This document shows positions 32,501-44,010 of a DNA stretch of 64,000 bases, one piece after another. This DNA is from Cryptomeria japonica. Its lineage: Eukaryota > Streptophyta > Pinopsida > Cupressales > Cupressaceae. Position 1 is the stretch's first letter. Each line of letters opens with the position of its first letter. The translations under genes were made by a program, and so were the position numbers. Below the pieces are notes generated by a model that made no database searches, was not told the origin of the DNA, and was given only the letters and a program-made list of their open reading frames with translations. The DNA lies in assembly GCF_030272615.1 (NCBI RefSeq), contig NC_081410.1, forward strand, positions 257,719,533 to 257,783,532. The letters run 5' to 3'.

Positions 32501-34260
32501 ATCTGTTCAAAGATTATCTATGTGAAACATTGCTTAAAATCATCCACCATTTTCTTGTAAGGCATTAACTTTTCATCTTTATTCTGATAATCATCATTTG
32601 CTTGATGAATCATGAGTTGAGAGTCCCCAAAAACATGAAGTTCCTGGATCTTCCACTGAACTGCAATTCGTAGTCATGTTGTTAATGCTTCATATTCTAC
32701 TATATTATTCATGCTAGGAAATGACAATCGATATGACTTAGGAATGGAGTCCCCTTGAGGTGTGATGAAGAGGATACCATCTCCTACGCCATGTTGTGTG
32801 CATGAACCATCAAAATATAGTTGCCAAGGCTTTACATTTGTCATTGTAAGAATGGATTCACCTGGGAATTCTGAGACAATGGGAGTGTCATCAATCATAG
32901 GTGCATCTACTAGCTGATCTGCAATAGCTTGTCCTTTAATTACTTTTCTGTCCACATATTCGATGTCGAACTCACTCAGGATCATAACTCATTTAGCTAA
33001 TCTACCAGTGAGTGCTACCTTATTAAGGTATTTGAGTGGATCTATCCTTGCAATGAGATTTGTTTTATGAGTTAACATGTAATGATGTAAATTCTGTGAG
33101 GCAAAAATTATAACAAGACATGCATGCTCAATTGGAGTGTAGTTAAGCTCATAACCAACCAATGTGCAACTAATATAGTATACTGCTCTTTCCTTGCCTT
33201 CATTGTCTTTTTGCGCCAAGAGTTCCCCCAGTATTTTTTGCATAGCTGATATAAAGTAATAGGGTTTTCTTGGAATGGGTGGCATCAATACTAGTGGATT
33301 CAAAAAATAATCTTTGAAATTTCGGAAAGCCTGTTGACACTTATCATCCCATTTAAACTTGATATTATTATGAAGTAGATGTTGAAGAGGATGACATTTA
33401 TTTGCAAGTTGCACGATGAATCTACGTATCGATTGAAGTATTCATTGTAGAGATCGAAGTTGACTAATATTCTTTGGTGGTGGCATCTCTAATATAGCTC
33501 TGACTTTTGTTGGATCTGCTTCAATTCCCCTTTGTGAGATAATGTATCCAAGGAGTTTCCCGGAGGTCACCCCAAAGACACACTTCTTGGGATTTAATCT
33601 AACTTTATATTTTTCCAAACATTTAAAAACCACAGGTAGGATATCGAGGTGTGTTTCTCTTGTTACTGACTTTCCCAGGAGAACATCAACATAATCTTCT
33701 ACAGTGACGTGCATGGAGTCATGAAAGATGGTTGTCATTGCTCTTTGATATGTAGCATTTGCCTTCTTTAATCTGAAGGGCATAACATTCCAACAAAAGG
33801 TACCCCAAGGACAAGTAAATGTTATTTTATGTTGGTCTTCAGGTGCTATTTTGATTTGGCTATACCCAGAGAATCCATCCATCAATGATAACATTGCATG
33901 ACCAGCTGTAAGATCTACTATCAAATCAATGTTTGGCAGTGGGAAATCATCTTTAGGATAGGCCTTATTGATGTCTCTGAAATCTATACATATTCTGATA
34001 CTGCGATTTGGTTTACTGACATGTACCAAGTTAGAAATCCACTCAGGGTAATCAATCGGTCTAATGAATCCAACAACCAATAATTTCTCCAGCTCAACCT
34101 TGACTAATAGTGCCACTTGTTGATGCATGTTTCTCAATTTCTGTTTTACAGGTTTAGCTCCTAGAGTAACTGTCAAATAATGTATTACTAGACCAAGGTC
34201 CAATCCAGGTATATCAACATATGACCATGTAAAGTTGATTTTTCATTCTGTGAAGAAACT
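32500..34260 (-). pseudogene. Element F reverse transcriptase with two RNase H domains
   Basis: The RT block 33442-34203 has FIRPIDYPEWISNLVHVSKP, CIDFRDINKAYPKDDFPLP, LSLMDGFSGYSQIKI, FTCPWGTFCWNVMPF and LNPKKCVFGVTSGKLLGYI. The active site reads YVDVLL where YVDDLL is expected, so one metal-binding aspartate is lost. The following block (32989-33414) has the RT-associated RNase H (PYYFISAMQKILGELLAQ, YTPIEHACL). The next block (32674-32985) has VDRKVIKGQAIADQL and WQLYFDGSCTQHGVGDGI, the start of the additional RNase H, with its first catalytic Asp. Confidence 0.9.
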
Positions 34261-35091
34261 TATGAACTTTTGTCTTTCTTTTTCTATCAAAGATTGTGCT
34301 AAGAAGATGTTGTGTGGAACTTCCTCTGTGCCAATATTTGTCTTGATAGTTTCCTCCACCAGCATTGATGATTTCTCTTCATATGATGTTGTGAGGAGAG
34401 TATCAAACCTTCCATCCATAGGTGCCTCAGAGAGGTTTTCACCTTCGGATACATCCTTTATTTTTACTTTTTTAGGGTCAGATAGTGCCACATTGTGGTT
34501 TTCACCATAGGACCCATGATTTGTTTTTATTTTTATACTTTTGTGACTGGAAGGTTTGGCATCTTCTCAAAGATATGTCACACTATCGATTTCTATGATG
34601 TATCTTTCTTTGTGGTCTCCAAGAGGAAGATCGTTCCTTTTGCCAAGGTAGTCAATGAAGGCCTCATCATTTTGGAAGGTGTCTAGTTGTGGAGGCCCTT
34701 GTTGGTCCCAATCAATTTATGGATGAATGAGGGGAAGGCCATCAGAGTTTTCAAATTCAACAAGAATGAGAGTAAAGACACAAGAGTCTTCGGGTATTAC
34801 AATGCAATCATCGAGGTCATCACTAGAACTCTCCTCATCAGACTTGATTGTAAACAAATCCAAATCAACATCACTAGAGGGACACTTAGCAACGGAAGTC
34901 TTCACTCTTGGTGGTTTTGACCTAGAACCTTGAGATGTTGAGGGTTCGGGATCCCAAAATGTTTTTATCCATGGTTCTCTACTATCTTTCTTTTCTTGAG
35001 ATGTAGGTGATAGAACCCTAAATTTTGAAAAATTTAGAGTTCCAAATCTCATGCACGACAGCAATTTCATTGGAGAAATCATGTGAGACAC
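34243..35091 (-). pseudogene. Element F polyprotein linker before reverse transcriptase
   Basis: Open stretches 34717-35091 and 34243-34491 are rich in Ser, Asp and Glu (KSDEESSSDDLDDCI; EGENLSEAPMDGRFD). The last ends with AQSLIEKERQKFISFFTE, which leads into the RT entry in this group. No protease D-S/T-G motif is visible, so the protease is either deleted or upstream of the break at 35091. Confidence 0.6.
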
Positions 35092-37879
35092 CTATGTCCA
35101 GGTATATTTTTCCATTTCAAGCTCCTGAAAACCTATTCTGATGCATACGTCAAGTGGTTGATTTTCAAGTATGTATGTGGTTGCAAATGTGGAATCATTC
35201 CAGGTACACCTTTTCGAATCATAATTTATTTCCATCTAAACATTATTATGTCAAATTAATTATTCTTTTGCATTTTGTGTATATCCAAGTACCTTTGTTC
35301 CAAATTTCAAATTCAAACGGTGTCATTTGATATGTTTTATAAAGCTAACTCAAATGCTCTTTTCTTGAATTTAAAGTATGCATTTTTAGAATTTTTATCA
35401 AAATGATTGCATTTGGATATTAATAATTTTCTCTTGCAGGAACATTACATTGATTGGATCATGCCTATGAATTGTCTATATCATTATATGATGCCATGCA
35501 AAATCTTGAAGCCTCATGATTTCGTTTGATAATTTTACGAAATCCATTTTATTTACAATTTATTTTAATTTTCCTAAAAAGTATAATATTAATTTGAAGT
35601 GTTTAGCTTTGGATGTTATATTTTTGCTTCAATTAATATTATAATGTTATTTATTTAAATTATTTATGTTGCAAGGTAATAAATGTTTATATTATATTTT
35701 TAACTAGCATGAATTATAGTCTTGTTACCTACAGGGAAAAGAAATAATGAGTTTATTTCAAAAAGAATTAAATAAATTTATTTATTTTTTGGACGAAGAA
35801 AGCCTTTTTGTGGAATGTATTTTTAAATCATTTTTAATAAATGATTTAAAACTTTATAAGAAGGAAGGTTGGAGGATTATTGGGTGTGAAGATTTGAAAT
35901 ACCCACAATGGTTTTGTCCCTATGCATGATAAATTGAGACATTTAAGCGTGCAAAATAAATCTTGACAAACTTGGGATCCAATAAAGAAAGAGTTAGGTT
36001 GAGCTATGAAAGAAATCTGGTGGGAATTAAAATTAGCTCATAAAGATTCGTTGAAGATAATAAACAACTACAGCAAAAAATTCATTCACGTTTTTGCAGT
36101 TTGGGCCATCTTTTGGAGCTGGGTATGAGTGATTAATGATGTTTTTAGTCTTAAAATGATTGTCCCGACCATATATCTCACCTTGGAGGGCCTTTTTATG
36201 ATATTTTTATTGTTTTGAAAATGTCGGTGAGCCCATAAATAACCCAGATTTGAAAGTGACGGTCTGAACAGGTGGAAATTCTAGCAATATCACAAATAAT
36301 TCTGAAAATAATCAACCTCCTGTTTTTTTTTTCATTCTTGCCGCTATGCTGCCAAAAGGGGTATTAGTGGAAGTCAAATCAGTAAATTGAAAGTGGCATT
36401 CACAGAAGCATCAGAACTATATGGATTTTCCAAAGAGCCAGCATTGTTAAAAAATGATACTACTTTGGAATCGCCTGTAACAAGTTTCATCCCAGTTTTT
36501 GGTTGATGGAAGCAATTTATTAAATTACTTTTTCATCACCCTATCGGGAGATTGGCAAGACATAAAATGTGTTACCCCGATAGACTATAGCTACCCCCAT
36601 GAGCTTAAGGTAATATGATTTAATTTTGCCATTAGGTAAGTACTTTAAATTAAATACTTTGCATTTCGATTTTTCAAAAGATAAAATAATTATGAGTTTG
36701 TGCAAGAATATTATTAAGACATTATTTTCACTTTTTGAAAGCTAACTTAAATATTTTCAAAACATATTATTAAAGTGACATTTTATGATTTTATTTTCAA
36801 AAGGTAAAATGATTTATACTTCCCAAGCAATTATTTTAGTAACATTTTTACCTTTAAGATTTTTCTTTTGATTTGAAACCAAAATAATTTCAAATGCTAT
36901 TCACTTTATATATTAATATTTTGTATTTTGAAAAGGACTATCAAAAGTGATTATTCTTACTTTTAGATTTATTTTCAAAATCACTGGATTATTTGATATG
37001 ATATAAACATGAACAAAGGTTTAGATTATTCTTTGGGGAAAATTATTTTTCATAGGGGATATGTTGTCAATGTTTTTATTTCTAAAATCTATCCTTAGAA
37101 ATTTATAATTTATCAAAGTATTTTATTTTTATTTTTTGTGCAGGATACTATAATAGAGAATTATATTTCTTAAGTTTGCATATAGATGAAGTATCTTTTA
37201 CCTAAGAAATTTAATAGAATATTATATTTTCATAATGTTTTTTATCATTCATGTAAATACCAAAGAAAAGGAAAAAGTTATTATTTTTCACATTTAAAGT
37301 TATTATGAACTTTGAATTATCTTTTGAAAAGGAAATATTTTGTCATAAGGAGGAATTACATTTATAAATGCCTTTTGACAATAATGAATAACATTTGATT
37401 ATCAAATGGTTGATATTTTCTTTCATCAAATATATTTACCCTAAATAAATAAATTGAACATATGCATTAGGGTAAATCATTTATATCATATGGATAATGG
37501 TTTGATTGGTTTTTGCAAGTATATATTTCATATGATAAAATATTTCCAAAAGAATTGAAGTTGCCCTAAAAGGTGAAAATTTATTCTTATCGCGTTATTG
37601 GAATATTTGTCCACGAATATCATTTTCAAAAGGGAAGTATATTCTTTTATGAATCATATTAAATATGATATCTTTTACCTTATGTTATTGTTTGAAAATC
37701 TATACTAGGGTAAATTAATATTTTCCAAAAGGGTTGAAATACTTTGATTACTCTAACCAAGTATTTACATGCAAGAAAAGGTTATTAATTTTTTGAAGGC
37801 AAACCCTAATCAAGGGTAGAATATGATTAATTCTTAAATCAAGGAATTTGATTGGCTTATCTTATGTGCAGGAGATCTT
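35092..37879. other. AT-rich region without a supported gene
   Basis: Long T/A-rich stretches. One 60-codon open frame (35747-35929) follows a CCTACAGG acceptor-like site. Other splice-like sites occur at 35207 (CCAGGTAC), 35437 (TCTCTTGCAGG) and 37137 (TGTGCAGG). These could be fragments of an old gene or chance; no protein family is recognised. The 36541-36600 segment has GTTACCCCGATAGACTATAGCTACC, echoing phrases at 57830 and 58150. Confidence 0.35.
37875..37879 (+). repeat. Target site duplication ATCTT (left)
   Basis: Matches 38991-38995 on the other side of the solo LTR exactly. Confidence 0.85.
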
Positions 37880-38990
37880 TGTTGATATTTTGGATGTGTT
37901 GCATTAGTTTTGTCATTGATGTCAACACTTATCCTACGAGAGATCTACATTATTGATTTGACATTATGGTTATATTGGTTTACTGTTGAACCGGCACATT
38001 GTGTTCACCGGCAAAGTCAGTGACTTGTGCACAGTCACCGATATATTGTTCACCGACAAGTTATATGATTCACCGGCACTGATGATGACTTGTTATCATC
38101 TGGAGATCACTTGATTATGTCAAAGACATGGTTTGGATACTTGGTTTTGGTGTTTTGGTTATTGATCTAATCGGGTTAACATATTTGTTGTTACTGACAG
38201 ATTGGTCTAGGTTATGGACCAGTATGCGTTATCTATTCTAGATCAACATGACACATTATGGAGATGATTTATTGATTGGATATTGTTGTAATTGTATTGA
38301 GCCGACATGTTGTATCACATCAAGACTTATTTGTAATTGATTTAATTATAATATTCTTAGTGAGCCGACCTACACATTTGGTCTTAGGTTTTGTATATAT
38401 GTAAGATCTCATTTATGAGATAAGCATATGATAAGGTTATGGTATGGTATTGTAACATGGTATGTGTGAATATTCAAGATCATATGAGTAGACCATAGAG
38501 AAGGTTCAAGGAAGGTTTGAAGGTGTTTATCAGAGCTTAACCGGTACTAAATCTAGCATTGGAGATGCTATTTTGAGCAGTACATTATTCTAAGATTTAA
38601 CCATCCTACTGTAGTCATTGTGACTCCCATTTGAGCAGTGTGCTCTAGGCGGTTGGCCTTTTTGTATGTGCAGACCCCATTTGTATACACATACTATCTG
38701 CAGTAGTATCATCTGATTGTGGGTAAGGTTTCCCACCGTGATTTTTCCCCTTATAGGGTTTCCATGTCAAAATCTTTGTGTTATGTGTTGTGGATGTTGT
38801 TTCTCTTTCTTTTTTATGCATTAAGTTTCACCGGTCTTGATATTAACTACTAATTTGTTAACCGACATTAAGTTTGGTTTACCGGTATTAAGTATTAAGT
38901 TGGATTAAGTTATAATTAGGTTGAAATTCATTGACAACTGATTCACCCCCCCCCCCCTCCCCCTCTCAGTTGTCCTTTTGGTTCCTAACA
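37880..38990 (+). repeat. Solo LTR of the element C family (1111 bp)
   Basis: TGTTGATATTTTGG...TTCCTAACA. It aligns with the complement of the C LTRs: TTTGTCATTGATGTCAACACTTATC, the TATATAT box at 38394-38400, GAGCAGTGTGCTCTAGGC, the GTGGGTAAGG..CCCACCGTG block (38719-38760) and the pyrimidine box (38938-38972, here expanded to a long C-run). Perfect ATCTT duplications flank it. No internal sequence remains, so the element was lost by LTR-LTR recombination. Confidence 0.93.
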
Positions 38991-39109
38991 ATCTTTGGGT
39001 GATAATGAATATTTAAAGATTTGCACGATCAAGCCGAGGAATTTTATCAAGGCGGAAAATAAAAGAATATTATTAAAGCATTTATTTTGTATGTATTTTA
39101 GGGTTTTCA

Positions 39110-40080
39110 TTTGTAATTATTTCTTAAACCAAAGGGTGTGTCCTTTGGGAATGAAACTATTTGAAACTATCCCTTATGTTTATAAAACGGAAGTCACACA
39201 AAACAAAGGGAGAGAATAATTTTTCATCTTTCAGAGACCCTGCTTGTTGGGACTGCTAGTGTTATGTTAAGGCAAGTGGGTAGGAATGAGAAGTTATTTT
39301 TGTGCAAGCAAGAATATAATGAAGTACCTGTGAGTCTGTAGCTTTTGTATACCTTTTTATTCCAAAATTAATATATAATATTTGTTCTCTTTATCTTCAG
39401 ATCATTTTATGTTACATGGTGTTGATGAAATCAAGTTCTTTGGATAAATCTAGTTAAGATTTGCAGCAATGTTCCATCACATGCTGTTGTGTAGGAAACA
39501 AAATTATTTTTGTTATTCTTGCAACACATAATGAAACCAATGAAGTGATAGTCTTGCATAATTGTGAGTTTTTCAAACTATCTCCAAAGTTGATTACAAA
39601 TATTTGTCCACTAAGTAACATATAAATTGTTAGATAAGGCATTGGTCTACTGTTAGTTTTCTGTGAGTAGATTTGGTGTGCATAAGGTCCTCATCAGGGA
39701 AACATACTTCCTATTTCTATCAGTATTGTATTTTCATAATTACTTAAGGTTCCAACAACATTCTTTTATAAGAATTCATTCACTATTAATTGCATTCAAG
39801 TTTTCAGATTAAATCAAGTTAAAAGCACATAATAAAGCATAGTTGCAGGAAACATTTTGCCATTCTTGCAAACAACTAAATTGATAAGTTTAAATTCACT
39901 ATAAAGAAGTCTCTTTGTGCTTTGGAGATTAACATATACCTGCCTAGGTCTAGTGGAGCCTAAAGTGTAGAGGAATTTGGTCTTTGACCATTCTTGTTCA
40001 TTGGCCAAGGCTGATTGAGAAATCAGTAGGAGAATTGGCAAAGCTCTAGGATTTCCAATCTGTAGTTTTGGGAACCAACA
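39110..40080 (+). repeat. Dispersed repeat R, copy 1
   Basis: It aligns in order with 61930-62866: GGGTGTGTCCTTT, a TATAA box, GCTAGTGTTATGTTAAGGCAAG, CAAGCAAGAA, AAGTACCTGTGAG, TTTATTCCAAAA, ACACATAATGAAACCA, CTATAAAGAAGTCTCTTT, CCTAGGTCTAGTGGAGCCT and an end in TTGGGAACCAACA. The TATAAAA box near 39180 and the CA end suggest an LTR. I could not identify the matching partner LTR or a primer site. No coding potential is seen. Confidence 0.7.
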
Positions 40081-40216
40081 GTAGGCTCTAATAGAGTTAC
40101 TTGACCAACTCTGAATTTTTTGTTACTCTTCTTCTTATGTGGGTTCACTCGGTTCTCAGAATGTTTCGGTGAGCTCATAACCACTAGATGACTTATCTGA
40201 ACCTCATTCCCATTCG

Positions 40217-40468
40217 TTAGAGTCTGTGGAATAGTCTTTCTCTAGTTCTTGGTCCTTTGGAGTGTTGATTCTTGAATGTTAACTCAAGTTGCAATGGTTC
40301 AATAATTCCTTTCTTTTGTAACCCAAGAGAGCCTTTACCGTCATATCCAATTTTTTGTAAGATCTTAAAGCCTTTTCCATACTTCTCACATAGTATTTTG
40401 ATGTGATCTTGTGTAGATTCCTCTTCAAGATCTTTATAAAGCATTTTGTAAAGATCTTCTTCTTCCAT
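40217..40468 (-). pseudogene. G-patch-like coding relic
   Basis: An 83-codon frame beginning MEEEDLYKMLYKDLEEEST. Residues 32-60 read GKGFKILQKIGYDGKGSLG followed by LQKKGIIEPL. The spacing of glycines and aromatic residues matches a G-patch, a short nucleic-acid-binding motif found in RNA-processing factors and also in some gypsy and retroviral polyproteins. It ends at a stop after RTRERLFHRL. It lies on the same strand as element F, 5 kb upstream, so it may be the displaced gag-protease region of that element. A host gene fragment is the alternative. Confidence 0.5.
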
Positions 40469-41039
40469 CTCACCCCATTTTTGGAATATGGTGGGATCCT
40501 ATTTTATAGTTGTATGCTCGAAAAGTGGAATCCTGCAAATGAGAAACAAACAACTCAAACACATCAATGAAACATTAGGTTCGAGATCAAAATCATAAAA
40601 CAAGTAAATAAAACAAAACTCTAAGCACGTCCCATTGTCCTCTATCTTTGAGGATCCTTTAGATTCAAGGTGTCTCTCAGCTTGGAAGAGCACTTGATCT
40701 CTAGGATGACAAGTTAAAGAATGAGAGATATATGATTCTAAGATCATTTTGTAAAGCTTCCATCTCACCCCATTTTTGGAATATGGTGGGATCCTATTTT
40801 ATAGTTGTATGCTCGAAAAGTGGAATCTTGCAAATGAGAAACAAACAACTCAAACACATCAACGAAACATTATGTTAGAGATCAAAATCATAAAACAAGT
40901 AAATAAAACAAAACTCTAAGCACGTCCCATTGTCCTCTATCTCCGAGGATCCTTCAGATTCAAGGTGTCTCTCAACTTGGAAGATCACTTGATCTCTAGG
41001 ATGACAACCTAAAGAATGAGAGATATATGATTCTAAGAT
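40442..41039 (+). repeat. Tandem direct duplication of about 300 bp
   Basis: 40442-40744 and 40745-41039 are near-identical, both running from CATTTTGTAAAG to GAGATATATGATTCTAAGAT. The second lacks 8 bases near its start. The first unit contains the start of the G-patch frame; the second starts with the same CCATCTCACCCC segment but the frame is not open. Confidence 0.9.
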
Positions 41040-41734
41040 ATAAATGTATGCAACTATGATCTTAGTGATATACTATGGATATGAAACTAGATATGTTATC
41101 AAAATGAGAAGATTAGTGTGAGATTAAGCTAGCATGAGCATGGTGTGAAGATGAGATTGATGTAGCATGGAAAAGAAACTAACATGATATACTAAAACAC
41201 GATGAAATGTATGCTATAATGCAACTACAATGATCTAAAAATGTTCGAAGATGGCAATGGAGTTCCTTGATAACTTGCACAAGAAAATTTAGTTATAGCT
41301 TAGATGCAATTAACTAAGATGGGATCTTTGATATGAGAAAATAAGCTCTATTGATAGAATAATTGGTGAAATATATGGCCAAGATTGAATTGGTTTAAGA
41401 AGGGTCAAGATTGAAAGTTATCAATCCATGTGATATTTTCAACCCAATCTCATGTTGACAAGTGTCGCCATGAGATTGCTTGAGACGAGAGGAAGGAAAT
41501 ATTAAATGCTTAAGAAGACTTAATGGTTAACCCCATGTGGGAAAGTTTGTTGGATAAAGACTTTATCCAAGGATGTAAGCTATTATCCATTGGTTCAACT
41601 CTTGTGCAAAGTTGAAAGATGATCAAAGGGACAAACCATGATGGGTTGATGTGTTGAAGGGATGATGTCTCGTAAGAGCCTTAAAAGCTCCGTGAAGACT
41701 TTGGGAGTTTAGATTGTGTGAAGGGAGAAACCTT
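41040..41734. other. No gene seen; likely repeat-derived
   Basis: AT-rich, with dispersed phrases such as AAGACTTTGGGAGTTTAGA that grade into the following LTR-like region. It may be the outer part of that LTR; I cannot set a boundary. Confidence 0.3.
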
Positions 41735-42368
41735 CAAGGCTTTTGTAATAACCTTTAATGGTTTGGAAGACTTTGGAGTTTAATTTGTAAGAGCCTTGCA
41801 AAATTGGGGAACTCAACAAGTTAACTTGTTGAAAAGGATAAAGTCTTAAATGCATTTAAAAGATTTTCTTCCAATTTTGGAGAAGTGCTTTCCCCAAATT
41901 TAGGGATGTGACATGATTAGAAGAATTAAGCTCATTAAGTGGGATTTGGGAACTTCTAGAAGAATGATTAGAGGTTAATGGAAAATGTAGGAGAATGCAA
42001 GTGAGAGAAATAGGGATTTTAATTAAAATAAAAAGATTTATTTTAACTAAAATAAATGCAACTTGTATTTGTAGGAAAATGCAAGTGGGGGGGGGAGAGG
42101 GTTATAAATAAATTTGATTTATTTATATGCAAGAAATGATTTTAATTAAATGTGATTTAACTAAATGGTGGAGAGGGAATTTAATCAAATAAATATAATT
42201 TATTCAATTAATGGAAGAAAGGGGAGTTAATCAAATATTGAATTTAATTAATGGGTAGATAGAAGAAAAAGGGATATTAATCAAACCTTAGTTTAATTAA
42301 TAGGTGGATAAATGATAATTAAACAAATAAAATTCATTTAATTAAGTGTGCAGATTTAGGTGTCTACA
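41735..42368 (+). repeat. Gypsy-type LTR block (same family as 6010-6519)
   Basis: Ordered similarity to 6010-6519, ending AGGTGTCTACA. Internal features are repeated TTTAATTAAA runs and AATGCAAGTGGGGG. Its left end is uncertain. Confidence 0.65.
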
Positions 42369-42613
42369 TTTTGCCCCTCTTTGAAGTGACGTGTGACCAC
42401 ATGTTGATTCAAAGAAAATCGCTCGATATGTCGTGCAAGATTTTTGATTTTGATGTTGTTACCAAAAAAAATTTGATATGGTGCCCCAGATATGAATACT
42501 GATACTGATATGATGTTAATATGATAATGATGCCCCCTTGGGAGATGAATTGAGAAAAATTTGATGATCAAGCTAAGTGGTCGATTTTTGACAATTTTTT
42601 CGTTTCTTTGGAA

Positions 42614-42675
42614 TTTTTTTTTTTTGGGGGGGGGGGGGGGGGATTTTTCATATTTTTTGGATTTTTTTTTTTTTT
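42614..42675 (+). repeat. Homopolymer tract T12-G17 and T14
   Basis: Twelve T (42614-42625) run directly into seventeen G (42626-42642); a second T run follows at 42662-42675. Its length is likely to vary and to be error-prone in sequencing. Confidence 0.9.
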
Positions 42676-42882
42676 GATATTGATCTGCCAATAAAAGTTA
42701 TTTAAATTTGGTGAAAATATGGTGTGAGTAGAGCACGAACATGCCCCACATGTCCATCTAGGCAACATGCCCCACTTACATCACCACTTGCTATATAAGT
42801 CGCCAAGGGTCTCATTCCAACTCATTTGTGCACTTGGCATTTGGAGATTAGAGCTTGGAGAAGAGAAGAGAAGAAGAGAAAA

Positions 42883-42957
42883 ATGGTGCCCCCTTATCAT
42901 AGCCACAGATTTGAGTGAGTTCATCGATTCAACTGACCAACAGAGTATGGCCCACCG
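42883..42957 (+). pseudogene. Possible first exon of the PMD gene
   Basis: An ATG at 42883 (MVPPYHSHRFE, then stops that could come from TGG) leads to a donor-like CCG/GTAAGT at 42958. It is preceded by a purine-rich leader GAGAAGAGAAGAAGAG. It is proposed because a good acceptor-like site precedes the PMD frame at 44265. Confidence 0.35.
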
Positions 42958-43078
42958 GTAAGTGGATTTTCGGCCCTCCTTGTGTGATTTATACGCATTT
43001 TTAGTTAGATTTTTCAAGCTTTTTAGTCATTTTTAGCGCGAATTTTGCGTGCCCTAGTTTTTATTTCTTTTACCACAT

Positions 43079-43325
43079 TTGTCTAGTCTCAAAGTGCATA
43101 AGAATTTTTCTGTTGCACATATGAATGTTATCATGGCGCATATGAGATTTCATTTAGCACATTTGGTATTTAAATTAGCACATATGTCTGATTATTCAGC
43201 GCATTATCAATTGGCGCATTTAATCATTGTATTAGAGAATTTGTTCATTGTGTTGACGCATTTGATATCTGAAGTTTTGCATATGAGTTAGCGCATATAA
43301 CCATTGTTGTAGTGCATATGAGATA
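43079..43325 (+). repeat. Degenerate GCGCATATG tandem array
   Basis: GCACATATG, GCGCATATG, GCACATTTG and GCGCATTT variants recur about ten times at spacings of roughly 15-35 bases. Confidence 0.65.
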
Positions 43326-43629
43326 GTTTGTGTTTTTCGATCTGTCCCAGCAACCCGAGTGAAAGCATCCGAGCAAGCAGGAGTCAAGGCAGGGTGGGGG
43401 GCTTAGAATTTGAGGCAAGCAGCTGATGGTTGACTTGCTTGGGGTTGAGTTATTTGACATGTGCAAAATTGATAATAATGATTGTGATGATGTCCAATAT
43501 TAGGTCCAATGATTGATAGGTCTTGATGTAGTCCAATTTGTTGAGAATGTGGATTGTTGACAATAATAGGACTTGGTGAGATGTCAAATTGATAGAGTGT
43601 AGGATCAAAACTCTAGTGTGACTAGCGTC

Positions 43630-44010
43630 ACAGATAGAATACTTGATTTTGAAATGAGACAATTGATTGCGATATGGATCATCGAATTTGATATGGGTCA
43701 TGTGATTCGATATGGATTCAGTTGACTTCGATATGAGTCACTTGAGTCGATATGAGTCAACTGATTTGATAGGAGATAACTTTATTTGCGATATGAGATA
43801 ACTTTAATTTGATATGGGTCAACTTTGATTTGATATAGGATAACTTTGATTTCGATATGGGATAACTTTGATTTTGATATAGGATCGATTTTTATTTTGA
43901 TATGGGACCAACTTTGATTTGATAGGGCGACTTCATCACTGATATGGGTCAACTGATGTGATATGATAGACTAAGATGAACCTACTTGGATTTGATAACA
44001 TGACTTGCTT
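43630..44010 (+). repeat. Degenerate GATATGGGTCAACTTTGATT minisatellite
   Basis: About sixteen imperfect units of 19-25 bases, each with GATATG or GATAGG followed by GATAACTTT or GTCAACTTT and TTTGATTT. Confidence 0.75.

Larger units (their letters stand above)
31078..35091 (-). mobile_element. Ty3/gypsy element F (Tat-like), partial pol
   Basis: On the minus strand the order is linker, reverse transcriptase, RNase H, a second plant-type RNase H, then integrase. RT ahead of integrase is the gypsy order, and the added second RNase H is characteristic of the Tat/Ogre group. No LTR can be delimited on either side. The upstream end fades at 35091; the G-patch relic at 40217-40468 on the same strand could be its displaced 5' part. 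Numerous stops and frame changes show a dead copy. Confidence 0.85.

Noticed and set aside
35747-35929. Small gene following an acceptor-like site
   Set aside because: Sixty codons in AT-rich DNA with no recognisable motif; listed only as part of an unassigned region.
43630-44010. CRISPR-like repeat array
   Set aside because: The units are contiguous and imperfect with no unique spacers, the context is a plant genome, and no associated genes are present. It is a minisatellite.
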